A stretch of DNA of 64,000 bases from Oidiodendron maius Zn (taxonomy: Eukaryota > Ascomycota > Leotiomycetes > Myxotrichaceae). Of this stretch, positions 23,904 through 41,429 are shown piece by piece. The stretch covers positions 2,092,721 to 2,156,720 of the forward strand of contig KN832874.1 of the NCBI GenBank assembly GCA_000827325.1, given 5' to 3'. Each line of letters opens with the position of its first letter. Position 1 is the first letter of the stretch. Below the pieces are notes generated by a model that had not been told where the DNA came from, ran no database searches, and saw only the letters and a program-made list of their open reading frames with translations. The translations under genes and the position numbers were made by a program.

Positions 23904-25214
23904 ATGGGAAACATACAACAACCAGGCAAATGCCATAGCGCACCTCTTTTCCACCCGGAAAGTCTCAAGCTTGCTATGCCCCTTGTAAGTCCTTCAACAA
24001 GAATCTACTAAAATCTTGGTTCAATCACTGAGGTTCAACAGGATGAGGCGACAGAACGAACTGTACAATGGAATCGTGATACTGTCCGCAGTCTTCTATC
24101 ACAGCGTCATTCTAATGGACGTCTGATGGTGATCATCGGACCGTGTAGCATCCACGACCCTGATGCTGCACTGGACTATGCTTCTCGTCTCGCTGAAGCA
24201 GCCAAACAGCACCATCGCGAGCTCTTCATTGTCATGCGAGTCTATGTTGAGAAGCCAAGGACAACTGTAGGCTGGAAAGGCCTAATCCATGACCCGGACC
24301 ATGCTCAAACAGTTGGACAATCCAGCCCGGACCTGAATAAGGGCGTGTTGGCCTCGCGCCAGGTCATGCTCAACGTTGCAAAGAAGGGCCTGCCAATCGC
24401 CACGGAGCTCCTGCACCCGCTCCTCGCGCAGTTCTTCGACGACATTGTATCCATTGGTGTCATCGGCGCGCGCACTACCGAGAGCCAGACCCACCGCGAG
24501 ATGTCCAGCGACATGCCCATGCCGATGGGCTTCAAGAACGGCACCGACGGGGGACTCAAGGTTGCCATCGATGCCATGACGGCCGCTTCCCGGTCACACA
24601 CCATAGTTGGCGTCGACAATGAAGGACGCCTGGGGTATCATCTAAGTCGCGGGAATCCGGATACCTTTATGATACTTCGCGGAGGTAGCCAGGGTCCTAA
24701 TTTTGGTTCCGAGCATATCCAAAATGCCGAGATGGAGCTTCTCCGTGCGGGGAAGACGCCATCGATTGTCGTTGATTGTAGCCATGGAAACTCGATGAAG
24801 GACTACCGTAACCAGCCCAATGTTGCTGCCTGTCTAGCTGATCAAATCGTGGCCGGGGCGCCTATCACCGGGGTCATGATTGAGAGTAACATCAATCAAG
24901 GTAGGTCGAGTAGCTTACATGCCCTGCTATAGTTGCTCAATGTTTGCTGACTTGTTATACTCTGTGTAGGCAGACAGGATGTCCCTAATAATGGAGACAA
25001 TCAATGCTTGAAGTACGGGGTCAGTATTACAGATGGATGTGTGGGGTGGCATGAGACAGAATTAATTCTCAACCGCCTAGCCGTCGCGGTTCGAGAACGT
25101 CAGGCTGGCCCTGCTATGGTGGAATCGATCTTAACCATGGTAACTGCAAATAATATAGAGAATGAGAAACATCAAGTAAAGGTTCATACGTCAGATATTA
25201 CAGTTTCCGTTTAG
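23904..25214 (+). CDS. DAHP synthase (class I, AroF/Aro4 type), cluster paralogue
   Basis: Exons 23904-23984, 24042-24900 and 24970-25214 give about 394 residues. An in-frame ATG at 23772 is an alternative start. The enzyme condenses PEP with erythrose-4-phosphate, the first shikimate step. Visible motifs are IIGPCSIHDP (metal Cys), EKPRTTVGWKG, IGARTTESQ, MILRGG, the metal His in CSHGNS, GVMIESN and YGVSITDGC (metal Asp, completed across intron 2). One oddity: in the loop where yeast Aro4 has VTKHG and E. coli AroG has VTKWG, this protein reads VDNEG, so the conserved Lys is Asn (about residue 220, codon 24618-24620). A short N-terminus and a longer divergent C-terminal tail also set it apart from housekeeping enzymes. 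It is probably a dedicated paralogue. Confidence 0.92.
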
Positions 25215-25847
25215 ATGACGGTTGTGTTTGAGGAGGCTGGAAAGGGACGAGCCAGAATTTGATTTTTATACTGCGTCATATTTAGGTTTAGAATACATTG
25301 AACTTTTCTTTCCTTATACCATTAACCAAGCATAAGGCTACTATGTATTAAAACTGTGATTTCGTTATCCTCTTTAAAGCTATAGAGATATTATTTGTCT
25401 GCTGACATCGCGTTACGGGTCATTGGTTTGTTAACTTACATGTAGCGCGCCGTATGCATAGCTATATTACATTACTCATTGATCTGTTAAAATTATTAGT
25501 TATGTACCATTCGTTATTTATCATTCAGATCCAGGTTCCAGTACCCAGAGCTGCAGTCGTATAATATTAAAGTATAGTCAAATATTCCTTACCCGTTCTC
25601 ATAATTAAGTGCCGTCCTGATGCCGCTCCAGTCGTATGTATAGCATATCCCACCAAAGTAAGCCCCCCACCCGAAGCTAATAAGATGATAGAGGTGGTCA
25701 CCACACGAGTTTATGCATTTCACAATATAAGGTTGGGTTATGGAAAATATTGTTCTGATCTTCTTACAAGACTAAAAGAATAACAAACAAGCATATCAAA
25801 CAACTGGCTACTGTCAAGTTGACTCTATATCTCATCTATGTCTTGCC
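25215..25847. other. Intergenic, convergent 3' ends
   Basis: AT-rich spacer between the converging DAHP synthase and 2OG-oxygenase genes; it should hold both transcription ends. I see no gene. Confidence 0.45.
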
Positions 25848-26984
25848 TCATACCAGGATTCCCCTCCCTCCAGCAAGAATTTGATCAAAATTTCCGGCAT
25901 CCTTGTGCCCTCTGAGTGCCTTGAACTTCTTTCTAATCCATTCCCCGCTCGTAACTGCATCCTCACCATTGCTAGTAGATCGAGGGATGAGAGGGCTATC
26001 TAAAACCCGCAGCACCGTCTCATCCTCGGGCCTCATCAGGTACGCCATACTATACCGCTCGGGCATTGCGTAGCCAGCGACGGGCCCTACGCGGTGCAGA
26101 GCGCTTTTCAACAGGCCGTTGGTCATGATGGACACGCAGTCACCGATGTTCACAACGGCGTGCCCGGGCCGCGGTACAACGTATCGCCAGTCAGATTCTT
26201 TGTAAGAGCCAGGATTCTGCCCCAGACCTACAGGCAGGACCTGGAGGCCCGGCGTGGTGGAGAAGACAAAGGTCAGGCTACCAAGGTCGGTGTGCGGCGT
26301 TTGGGGGAGGCAATCTGTGTTGGCGTCGGCGTGATACTTGAGCAGACGCAGGATGTCCGGCGATGGGCGAGACAGGCGCTGAAAGTCCTCGAAACGTTGA
26401 CCCACTGGTATGGAGAGCGAGGTGGAGAGGGAGCTCAAGACAGTGTGGGCAGCAGAATTGAGGCCCTCTAGCAGGCCACACAGAGAGCGGAGATGGCTAG
26501 CGATGGCTGGGGGGTGCGGGAAGGGGTCATTTGAGAGCTGGAGAAGCCCGTTACGTGGGAGCTTTAACAATGGTAGCATATTAGTGTTATATTCCCTTTA
26601 GGTTGAGTTTTGTGTCTGACTTACCACCCAGCTCTCGAACCCATCGCTCTTACCACTCTTGGCGACGATGTTTCGGCCCTTGGGCTTGTAGCCGTTCGTC
26701 TTCAAGTCAGAGACTCTGTCCACATCAAACAAGGCCTTGATCTCGGGAGGATAGCTAAACACGTCCTTCGAAAGCCTGAAGACGTCGTCGACGTCACTTA
26801 ACAGTGACGACAAGCTGGGGTGTGTGAGGTCAAGGAAGAAGAAGCCATCCTCGATACATGTCTGAAGCAAGAGATTATGTTCTGAGACCGAACCAGCCTG
26901 GAGTTTCTGCAAAGAGATGGTACGAAGATCCGCCAGCTTGTCGCTGGGGAGATTCAAGTCAGGATATGATGCCGAAGGGGACAT
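25848..26984 (-). CDS. 2-oxoglutarate/Fe(II)-dependent oxygenase (IPNS-like fold)
   Basis: Two exons (26984-26625 and 26561-25848) give about 357 residues. The acceptor was placed at 26562 because it joins FESWV to LPRNGLLQL in phase and removes a non-homologous insert. The N-terminal DIOX_N domain has the DGFFFLDLTHPS segment. The C-terminal jelly-roll shows the iron triad: His209 and Asp211 in TPHTDLGSL and His276 in SALHRV, plus the 2OG-binding Arg-x-Ser in ERYSMAYL. Such enzymes hydroxylate, desaturate, epoxidise or rearrange small molecules. It sits convergent to the DAHP synthase and divergent to the laccase, so it is a likely tailoring enzyme. Confidence 0.92.
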
Positions 26985-28135
26985 TTAGAACTAAGAATAA
27001 TGCTACTGGTGCAGGTTGGCTGCTTTGATTAAGGTGGTCTCTTGATGAAGATCGCCCACCATCACACACGGCGAGTTGGTTACCTTAAACCTAGGCACCC
27101 GACCAGCTTGGATAAGAGTGTCAAGTGATGTGACACGTATTCGGACATTAACCAAAGATAACCCCTTCTGCATGGATGCTAGGCTCCTTCCATTTCTTCA
27201 ATAGTGACTGCGCAAGCTGTTACATTCTCCAGGCATACTCGGCGAGAGGGGTTGGGTGGAGGAGCTGACAGCTGAGTAGTGGATTGCTGGTGCAGGATGG
27301 CTTTGCATGGTTTGATTGTTGAACTAGAGCTCCGTAAGGGTAATTGGGGAACTTTGGGAAGGGTGGTGGGACCCTACATGATGGGAGTGAGATCTTATTG
27401 TGATACGATATTTGCTCATGAGCACCTCGGAAACGCTTTGCTCTCCCAGATTGGTAGAACTGTCACCGGGGATTAATAGAGCAGAAAACCACGGCTCATT
27501 CATATGCAGTAGGTAACCCACTTGCAAGGAAGCAAGTACCGTGCAAGTTACAGAAAAGTTGCTGTTTCCTTGCATGATAGGGTCTGTACTACCTGTTTAC
27601 AAATGGCGCAAGCTATGGTCTAGGGAGCCATGCTACTCTCTGCAGTGAAGTACACTATCCATGGCCCAGGGGCTGGGATTGTGCCGAGCATGGGTGCCGA
27701 GGAGGCTGCCCGGTATCATACGTTGTATTCCGCGTTCCGTGGACGTTTCAAATGCCGATTTAACTCCCGCGGACTACCTGGATGGTTGACGCCAAGATAA
27801 GGCACGCCGAACACTTGCATTCGGAGGAGTTTGCCCGGCACACGGGACGGATGAACATTGGCAGCCGGGGTGGCCAATCTGTACAGGGGAAGGATGCGGC
27901 TACCACATAGAGTTCACTATGCGTTGCATCCTCACTGGCGGAAGAACGACAGCGAACAGGAGTAGCCGCCGTGCAGACCCACCTGCGTCTTGTCAAGCCG
28001 CCCCGAGCCAAAGCAGGGGAAATAAGAGGTCAAGGGACACGTACTGTACGATCTAGAGATGGACCGGCCAAATTTGCTACCCCTGCCTAGACCTGGCATC
28101 GCATCTAGCACCTGCACAAGTTAAGCTTTATCTCA

Positions 28136-28316
28136 CCCATGAATAAATGTCACCCCACTTTTCGCCCTAAAGTTGCTTAACTTATAAGAGTATATCTCGA
28201 AGGATTCCGTAAGATCCGGTTGGATGCACAGGGCAAAAATCCTTCATACTATACTCGTCTAAGTTAAGCGGTGTGAAGGATCCAAAGTGGAGAGTTGACA
28301 TTTATTCACGGAGGGG
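28136..28316 (+). mobile_element. MITE copy 3
   Basis: Same orientation as copy 1. The left end includes GAATAAATGTCACCCCAC and the right end AGTTGACATTTATTCACGG. The internal ACAGGGCAAAAATCCTTC block is shared. It is the best-preserved copy. Confidence 0.75.
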
Positions 28317-28660
28317 ATTAGTAACTAATAATAACATGGCTATGGGGGGGTTCCGCGAGCGACTAGGTGAAGGCGTTCTAGTAACCATTCGGCGGGCGAG
28401 CGCGACATGCCATTCAGACGATTCTGGCATCATCCGATGGGTTGCGGCTTATCTTCCTGGTGTTTCTATTATTACACACTGTTGGCCCGCCTACAGGAGC
28501 CCCCACGGCCTTTTAGCTCTCGCGAGGAGGAAGCAAGTCCGCGTATCGCGAGCACACTCGTAGAGAAGTATTACGCCGAGTGAATTGATGAACTACGAGC
28601 GTCCAACTTGGATTCTGACTGGTTGCCTGCTTATCGCCCTTGACGTTACAACCAGATTTT

Positions 28661-28743
28661 ACAGAATCCTTCGAGATATACTCTTATAAGTTGAGAAACT
28701 TTAGAGCGAAAAGTGGGGAGGTGACATTTATTTATAGGGGAGG
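28661..28743 (-). mobile_element. MITE copy 4, half element
   Basis: Only one end of the family is present, as the reverse complement of the left half of copy 3 (ATATACTCTTATAAGTTGAG then GGAGGTGACATTTATTTA). It is a truncated copy. Confidence 0.7.
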
Positions 28744-28985
28744 ATAGTAGTAGATAGCTCTACCCGTCGAAAAATATAGTCCCAGGGGGCGGGAGAGTAG
28801 TCTACCCCAGTCGCCATTTCATGGGTAGAGCGACAGCCAGGAACATGCGGATATGCCACAAAAATAATCAACGGAGGTGCAACTGTCAAATCTTTTAAGA
28901 GGGACGATCTCCCGTCGATTCTTTAGACATTCTAGTTTAGTACTCTGTGTCCATCTGCGACAGCGCTATTGTTTGTTAGTAAATC

Positions 28986-31208
28986 ATGTCGTCGTTCTTG
29001 ACGCCATTCGTTGTTGATTTGCTCTCTGGGGCATTGCCATTATTTGGCGGCGGATTAACTAATGCGCAGACTAATGGGTAAGTGAAATGAAAAATAAGAG
29101 AGGAAGGAAAGTAAAAAAGGACGGAGGCTCCAGTTTACGACAACTTTAAAAATACTCTTCCCAACTTCAATGCGTGACGAGAGGCTGATGGTATTGCTAT
29201 TAGAAATTTGAACTTCAGTTCGTGGCAGAACCTTCCAGAGTTTTTGCCTGGTGGTGTAAGTTTCCAAGTGCCGAGTATGATGTAAATATACATATATACT
29301 GAGAACTTACAGCCTTACTCGCATGGATCTCCATGGGGCTCACTTCAATATCAGCCGGATATCATTAACGAGCCACTTCCAGACACCGGCGTCACCAGAT
29401 ATTACAACTTTGATGTCGCGCCGGGAAAGTTGTCTCCCGATGGGTACGAAAAGGATATGCTCCTCATCAATGGCCAATTTCCTGGGCCACTGATCGAGGC
29501 AAACTGGGGTGACTGGGTTGAGGTCACTGTTACGAACTCGCTCGAGAGCGTGGCAGAGGGGACGTCAATCCACTGGCATGGACTGCGGCAATACCAGACC
29601 CAATTTGCCGATGGTGTGCCTGGCCGTGAGTTTCTACTCTTTACCATCGAAGAGTCCGAATTCAAGTAGTACTAACTCTAGACAGTTGTGCAATGCCCGA
29701 TTGCTCCGGGATCGAGCTTTACCTATAGGTTCCGCGCCGATCACGTTGGCAGCAGTTGGTACCACTCCCATTACTCGGCCCAGCTCTCTTCTGGTTTGAT
29801 TGGGCCCATTGTTTTCTATGGCCCGAGGTCGCAACCATACGACATCGATCTTGGCCCCGTGCTCCTTAATGACTGTAGGTCTCGCTCTGCTTTCTGCCCG
29901 TTTCAATCTTCTAACCAGCCAACAAAGGGTTTCATCCCTACTACGAGCCGCTCGTTGAAACGGTCATGGGAAATAGCACCGGTTTTGCTCATTTTACTTT
30001 CTCGGACAACAACCTGATCAATGGCAAGATGGACTACGACTGTACTCTCGTGACGGACGGAACGCCCTGTGTCAGCAATGCTGGTGTTTCTAAGTTCCGG
30101 TTCCAGCCAGGCAAGGACCATCTACTGCGCGTGGTCAACACGGGGTCGGCTGGCCTCCAGTTCTTTACCATTGACGAGCATGAGCTGGAGGTCATCACGA
30201 ATGATTTTATTCCGATCAAATCATACAAGACAAACTCCCTCACCCTGGGCGTAAGTGCACCGCGAAAAAGCCTAACAAGAGATTTGCTCCGCTAACTTGT
30301 GCCAGGTTGGTCAACGATCAGATGTTATTGTGCGTGGGAAGAGAGGAGTCGATGCCCAGAGGCCGTACTGGATTCGCTCCAACCTCTCTGTCAGCTGTGC
30401 CCTCCCCCATCAGCCATACGGCCTTGCGGCACTCTACTACGACGACGACGACTTCGCCGCTAATAAGACCCCGTCCAGCACGCCGCAACCATTGATTGAC
30501 ATCGAAATGTCGTGCCAAAATGAACCCCTCAATCATACTGTCCCCGTCACTCGCATTCCCGCCACTGCCGCAGACAAGGTTGTCACCATCCAGGTAATCA
30601 ATACCGTCAACGCCACGGGCCACCACATCTACTTGCTCAACAACCAGACGGGGCGCGTCAACTACAACGACCCAATCTTGAGGCTGGCTAACGAGGGCAA
30701 CTTCAGCTACCCTATGGACCCAGACTGGAACATTCTCGACACCGGCAACAGCAGCGTCGTGCGTCTAGTCTGGGAGAACCAGAAGTTCGACCCTGCTGAC
30801 CCGAACTTCTTCAACCTCACCTTCGCGCATCCCCTGCATCTGCACGGGCATGACTACCAGGTACTCTCCTTTGGGCCCGGTGAGTGGGATGGGACCATTG
30901 TCAATGCCGCCAACCCGATCCGCAGGGACACGGTGATTCTGCCTCCCAATGGGCACGTGGTGATGCAGTTCACGACGGACAACCCGGGCATCTGGCCTGT
31001 CCATTGCCACGTGGCCTGGCATGTCAGCGCGGGCTTCCTCATGAACGTCATGGAGCGGCCGCATGAAATCGACCAGCAGCAAAACATCGAGGAGATTATG
31101 GCGCAAACGTGTAACGCGTGGGATGCGTGGAGTGAGAAGAATGTGGTTGATCAGATAGATAGCGGGCTGCGCAGGGTCATGCGCGGACGTGAATTGGGCA
31201 GCTCTTAA
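28986..31208 (+). CDS. Laccase-type multicopper oxidase
   Basis: Six exons (28986-29077, 29204-29255, 29313-29625, 29686-29874, 29928-30250, 30306-31208) give about 623 residues. The N-terminus is hydrophobic and may be a signal peptide. All copper ligands are visible: HWHG near 134, WYHSHYS near 178, [10 protein letters not shown] near 497 and [12 protein letters not shown] near 555. Exon joins restore [12 protein letters not shown] and LLND-WFHPYYE, both typical of ascomycete laccases. It should oxidise phenols by one electron with reduction of oxygen, promoting coupling or quinone formation. In ascomycete clusters such enzymes often dimerise aromatic intermediates. It is followed 460 bp downstream by the co-oriented SDR gene. 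Confidence 0.93.
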
Positions 31209-31668
31209 CTTTCAAGCCATAACCAGATTTTATGAAACTAGTTACGGAGGAAAAGGAGTATCATTTTTGAGCGCAAATTACTTGTCTCTATTATCTGATA
31301 ATGCAAACTCCTCGTGTACTCGTATCTATGTACCCAGTCGGGATCTGGATCGCGGATATAAATTGTCCGAATCGCTCCTGACAAGTCTTGAGACCGTACA
31401 TGATTCTAGGAGGCATGATAGAATAATTTCTTGATGAAGCACCCGCGAGCCATTTTCAGCGGCATACTATAGTAGCCTAAGAAACTAGACTGTTTCAGTT
31501 AGCTGTAAATTAGCCTGCCCCGCCATCGCCCGAGGTATATATATCGTTGACTTGTTCCTTCTTCCTTTTCTTCCTTTTCGTCCTCTTTTTCTCGAGGCGA
31601 AAGATAGATCCTTCATTTCAAGACAAACAAAGTGTGTAAAGCGTAGAAACACCCAAAGCTATCCCGCA
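31209..31668. promoter_or_regulatory. Spacer and promoter of SDR gene
   Basis: A pyrimidine-rich run (about 31555-31595, TTCCTTTTC-type) lies just upstream of the SDR start, a common feature of fungal core promoters. I see nothing else. Confidence 0.4.
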
Positions 31669-32855
31669 ATGACCAAAGTACTGCTCACAGGTTCGTGATT
31701 ACCACTTCTACCCTGGGAGCCACTCTACTAGGTTTTCTTGCTGACTCTCTAGAAAAGGTGGATCAGGCTTCATTGCCAGTATGTTCCATTACCATTTGTG
31801 GCCTGTGTACCTTGCTGATGGTTCTATCCAGCCCACATTCTCGAGCTTCTCGTCCAACGAGGTTACGAAATAGTCACCACTGTTAGGTCCGAGGATAAGG
31901 CGGCCAAGATCCGCGAGGCGCATCCCAATGCCAAGCTATCGTTCGTCATCGTCCCAGATATTGCGCAGCCCGATGCCTTTGATCAGGCAGTCAAGATCCC
32001 TGGCCTTGACTTTGTACTTCACAGTATGTGCTCAGTGCTGACCCTTGAAATGACTTCGATCCTGATTCATTAACAGCGGCTTCTCCTTTCCATTTCAACT
32101 GGTCAGATGCAAAGACAGAGCTCCTAGACCCGGCAATCACCGGGACCACATCCATTCTGAAGGCAATCAAGAAGTCTGCCCCCGGTGTTAAGCGCGTGGT
32201 CGTGACTAGCTCCTTCGTCTCAATGATCTCTGCCGCAACGCTCCAGGATCCTAACAAAGTCTTCAGCGAATCTGATTGGAACCCCAACACATACGAGGAC
32301 GGCCTCAAGGGTGACAAAATCATTGCCTACCGGGTGTCCAAGACCGTTGCAGAACGATCGGCCTGGGAGTTTGTCGAAGAGGAGAAGCCCAACTTTGACC
32401 TCGTGACTATCAACCCGCCCCTCGTCTTCGGTCCCATCGTGCACCACCTCAACTCGCTCTCAGCCATCAATACCTCTAACGAGCGGTATGTCGATCTTAT
32501 CCAGGGCAAGTGGAAGGACGAGATCCTCCCGTCTATCGGCACCAATTTTTGGGTCGACGTCCGCGATGTGGCACTCGCTCACGTCGCGGCATTCGAGAAG
32601 CCCGATGCCGGCGGGCAGCGTTTCTTCTGCGTTGCAGGCAAGTTCTCCAACCGTGAAATAGCGGCAGCTGCGCGCAAAAATTTCCCTGGGCTGAAGGATA
32701 AGATCCCCTCGGTGGAGGTCAAGGGCGGTGACTACCCTCCCGTGGTTCCAGGCTATGATAACACGAGAGCCACAGAAGTTTTGGGTATCAACTGGATAAA
32801 TCTCGAGAAGAGCACGGTTGATAATATCACGAGCCTCCTGGCCGCCGGTGCTTAG
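31669..32855 (+). CDS. GRE2 / dihydroflavonol-4-reductase-like SDR
   Basis: Four exons (31669-31690, 31758-31778, 31832-32023, 32077-32855) give about 337 residues. Two very small first exons rebuild the N-terminal motif VLLTGGSGFIATHILELL, the extended-SDR NADPH site, and the third join gives LHTASPFHFN. The VVVTSSFVSM segment and Tyr-x3-Lys in YRVSKTVAE are the catalytic residues. The family (yeast Gre2, plant DFR and cinnamoyl-CoA reductase) reduces aldehydes and ketones with NADPH. In context it may reduce an aldehyde or ketone produced by the A-T-R enzyme or the oxygenase. It lies between the laccase and AROM genes on the same strand. Confidence 0.92.
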
Positions 32856-38575
<5,720 letters not shown>

Positions 38576-39461
38576 TTACAACGAATTGTGGAGGCTAACA
38601 TCTTTATTAGAATGCCGTGCTAGGTACCAATGGTAGGGAATAGAGTCACATATGGTCACACATGCCTAGATATTAGTCTACAGTTTAGATCGAAAGCATG
38701 ACTATAACTCTCCTAGATATTCTCCGAGTAAAATCTGACCGTAGAACTGTCCTGTAGCATTATACAAGTCCGCCGAAGTATCTGAATGGCGGTTAAGATT
38801 GTGGCTAGCAGGGGCAGCATTATCGTCGCAAAGGTTATTTCTCGAATATTACGCCATCGGCACGCCGCTGGCAGATAGGCGGTTGACAGCACTGATAAGG
38901 CTAGATTCTAGAGAAGGGAGGAAATATTGTACAATTAAGGAAAGTCAAATTGTGCATCGCCGTATCTGTGCATTGACTTGGGACGGCTGAAATGTCAACC
39001 CCTGTTCGGACGATGGATTTAGAGCCACTCCTGTACAGTAGAGTACAGGGTTATCCCTTCCACTGGCAGTTTACGCTAGCATGGGTTCTTCATCGCATTA
39101 AATGACATAGTTAACTGGATTGGGTATATGTATCTAGTGGTATAATATTACTACTAACGGCAGGTGAAAGGGATACTTATAGAATATACTGCCGTAATCT
39201 AATAGCTCAAAAAAGTAGCAAGACTTTACTTGAACGGAACTGGCCAACTCTTCTTCCTCTTCAAACTTTTGTTCCATTCCTGGTGTCAGCTGCGTCCATT
39301 TATTGCCTTACAAATCCCGTTTGCTCGAAAAGGAGACAATCCATCCGTCGGCCCACTTGTAACACAAAAGCTGCGTCCATTTATTGCCTTACAAAGCCCG
39401 TTTGCTCGAAAAGGAGACAATCCATCCGTCGGCTCACTTGTAACACAAACAGTCTGCACAG
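38576..39461. promoter_or_regulatory. AROM-chorismate synthase spacer with 81-bp tandem duplication
   Basis: No gene. The last 170 bp before the chorismate synthase start contain a two-copy 81-bp tandem repeat. The rest is AT-rich with no supported feature. Confidence 0.5.
39289..39450 (+). repeat. 81-bp direct tandem duplication upstream of chorismate synthase
   Basis: Units 39289-39369 and 39370-39450 differ at only a few positions. Each carries CCATTTATTGCCTTACAAA, GCTCGAAAAGGAGACAATCC and CCGTCGGC. It ends 11 bp before the start codon, so it lies in the 5' UTR or core promoter. Confidence 0.9.
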
Positions 39462-40826
39462 ATGTCGACGTGGGGGAATAACTTCAGGGTCACGACGTAA
39501 GCTTGTTATTTCTGTCTGTTAAGCACAATGGTGTCTGAAATCAAACAGCTATGGCGAGTCCCACTGCCGATCAGTCGGCTGCATCGTCGACGGCTGCCCT
39601 CCTGGCATGGTCTTGACAGAGGACGATATCCAGCCGCAGATGACTCGACGGAGGCCTGGTCAAAGCGCAATTACTACACCTCGCAACGAGAAAGACAGAG
39701 TTGAGATTCAGTCGGGAACTGAGTTCGGAATCACACTCGGCACACCAATTGCAATAATTGTTCGTAACGAGGACCAACGACCCAAGGACTACGGCGCCAG
39801 CACGATGGACCTTTACCCTCGTCCTAGTCATGCTGATTACACCTATCTCGAGAAATACGGCGTCAAAGCTAGCAGTGGTGGAGGTCGTAGCAGCGCACGC
39901 GAGACTATCGGTCAGGAATCACTCAGATCCTTAGTCCTAAATCAATTCCTGGAACTAGTTCAACTGACTTGAATACAAAAGGTCGTGTCGCCGCGGGAGC
40001 TATTGCAGAGAAATACCTACGGCTTGCCCACAATGTCGAGATTGTCGCCTTCGTTTCATCCGTCGGAAACGAGCACCTTTTCCCTCCGACCCTCCAACAT
40101 CCTTCCTATTCGACAAATCCTAAGTTCTTGCAGCTAATCGAGAAGATTGATCGCGAGACGGTGGATACATTCGCCCCTGTCAGATGCCCTAACGCAGAGG
40201 CATCCGCGCGTATGACCAAGCTCATTGAGAATTTTCGTGACAGCCAGGACAGCATTGGAGGAACTGTAATGTGTTGTATTCGAAATGTCCCAACTGGCTT
40301 GGGTGAGCCCTGCTTCGAAAAATTGGAGGCTAAGTTGAGTCATGCCATGATGAGTATTCCGGCTACCAAAGGCTTCGAAGTCGGATCGGGGTTTGGTGGT
40401 TGTGAGATGCCAGGCTCTATTCATAATGACCCCTTCATTGTAGCCCCGGACCTATCCGTGAATGGGTCAGGAGATGGAATCGAAAGTAAGAAACGACTGA
40501 CTACAAAAACGAATCATTCCGGGGGTATTCAAGGAGGCATTAGCAACGGGTCCAGTATCTACTTTCGAGTTGCTTTCAAGTCTGTGGCGACCATTGGCCA
40601 CGCGCAGACAACGACTGCTTATGACTTCCAAGAAGGTGTGCTAGAGGCCAAGGGTCGCCACGATCCTTGCGTTGTCCCCAGGGCCGTGCCAATTGTCGAG
40701 GCCATGTCCGCACTGGTGATTATAGATGCATTGATGGCGCAGAAGGCCCGTGAGGCATCAAGGAACTTACTTCCGCCGTTGCCCAAATCACAGTTCATAA
40801 AACCTGAGACCTCTAACGGTCGCTAG
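39462..40826 (+). CDS. Chorismate synthase, cluster paralogue
   Basis: Three exons (39462-39496, 39549-39910, 39982-40826) give about 413 residues. The small first exon supplies [12 protein letters not shown] and joins to [19 protein letters not shown], the family's N-terminal signature. The second join rebuilds [20 protein letters not shown]; its donor is GTCAGG, slightly off consensus. Later motifs include [16 protein letters not shown] and the C-terminal [17 protein letters not shown]. The enzyme makes chorismate from EPSP using reduced flavin; fungal forms are usually bifunctional with their own flavin reductase activity. With the AROM gene 0.9 kb upstream on the same strand it completes the shikimate pathway. 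The reading frame is intact. Confidence 0.95.
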
Positions 40827-41429
40827 TCTTGAATATAGCTGCAATATTCTAGATTTAAACCTACTTAAGTATATCTAATAAGAGTTAAAGAAACGATTAT
40901 TTAAATGTTCCTAGAGATTGCACGTAATAAAAGCAAGTTAGAGCACGTACGTCATAGGTTATATGGGATACATTAGACAAGAGCTAATTTCATTGTCTCT
41001 ATAAGGGTATGCAGTCTTAAATTAGGGCGTCCATCACGGCATATAGGCAGCATACTAAATATTAATATTAATTTCTGTAGGATGTTGATAATTTTTGTAT
41101 TATTAGATAGTAGAGATTTAGACGATTTAATTAGTCTAGTTAGCTTGTTAATAGCCTTAATAATGGTAGAGGAATAATTAAATTAATACTTGAGTGTTAA
41201 TGTCGGGTGCGTGGCAATTTGAAAATGACTTGGACTTCCCGTCTAATACTGTAGTCGGAGGTTACTAAATTGCCAATATATTAAACTAAAATTTACAGCA
41301 CATTAAAGGAACTAATATATTCTTAATTGCTTTCCTCCGTCCAATTATCTAAAATCACTTTAATTCTTTTAAATCAGGTCAACTTATAAACCTCCTTACA
41401 GTAGTCCTTATCAATCCGGAATGGCTTGG
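40827..41429. other. AT-rich flank right of the cluster
   Basis: Very low GC with stops in all frames and no recognisable gene. It marks the start of the second decayed block. Confidence 0.45.

Larger units (their letters stand above)
26985..28985. other. Divergent spacer between 2OG-oxygenase and laccase
   Basis: A 2-kb region containing two MITE copies (28136-28316 and 28661-28743) in opposite orientation. Short ORFs at 27279-28117 and 28273-28563 overlap on both strands and show no domain. CCCGTCGA occurs twice upstream of the laccase (about 28763 and 28911) and may be a regulator site. Confidence 0.45.
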
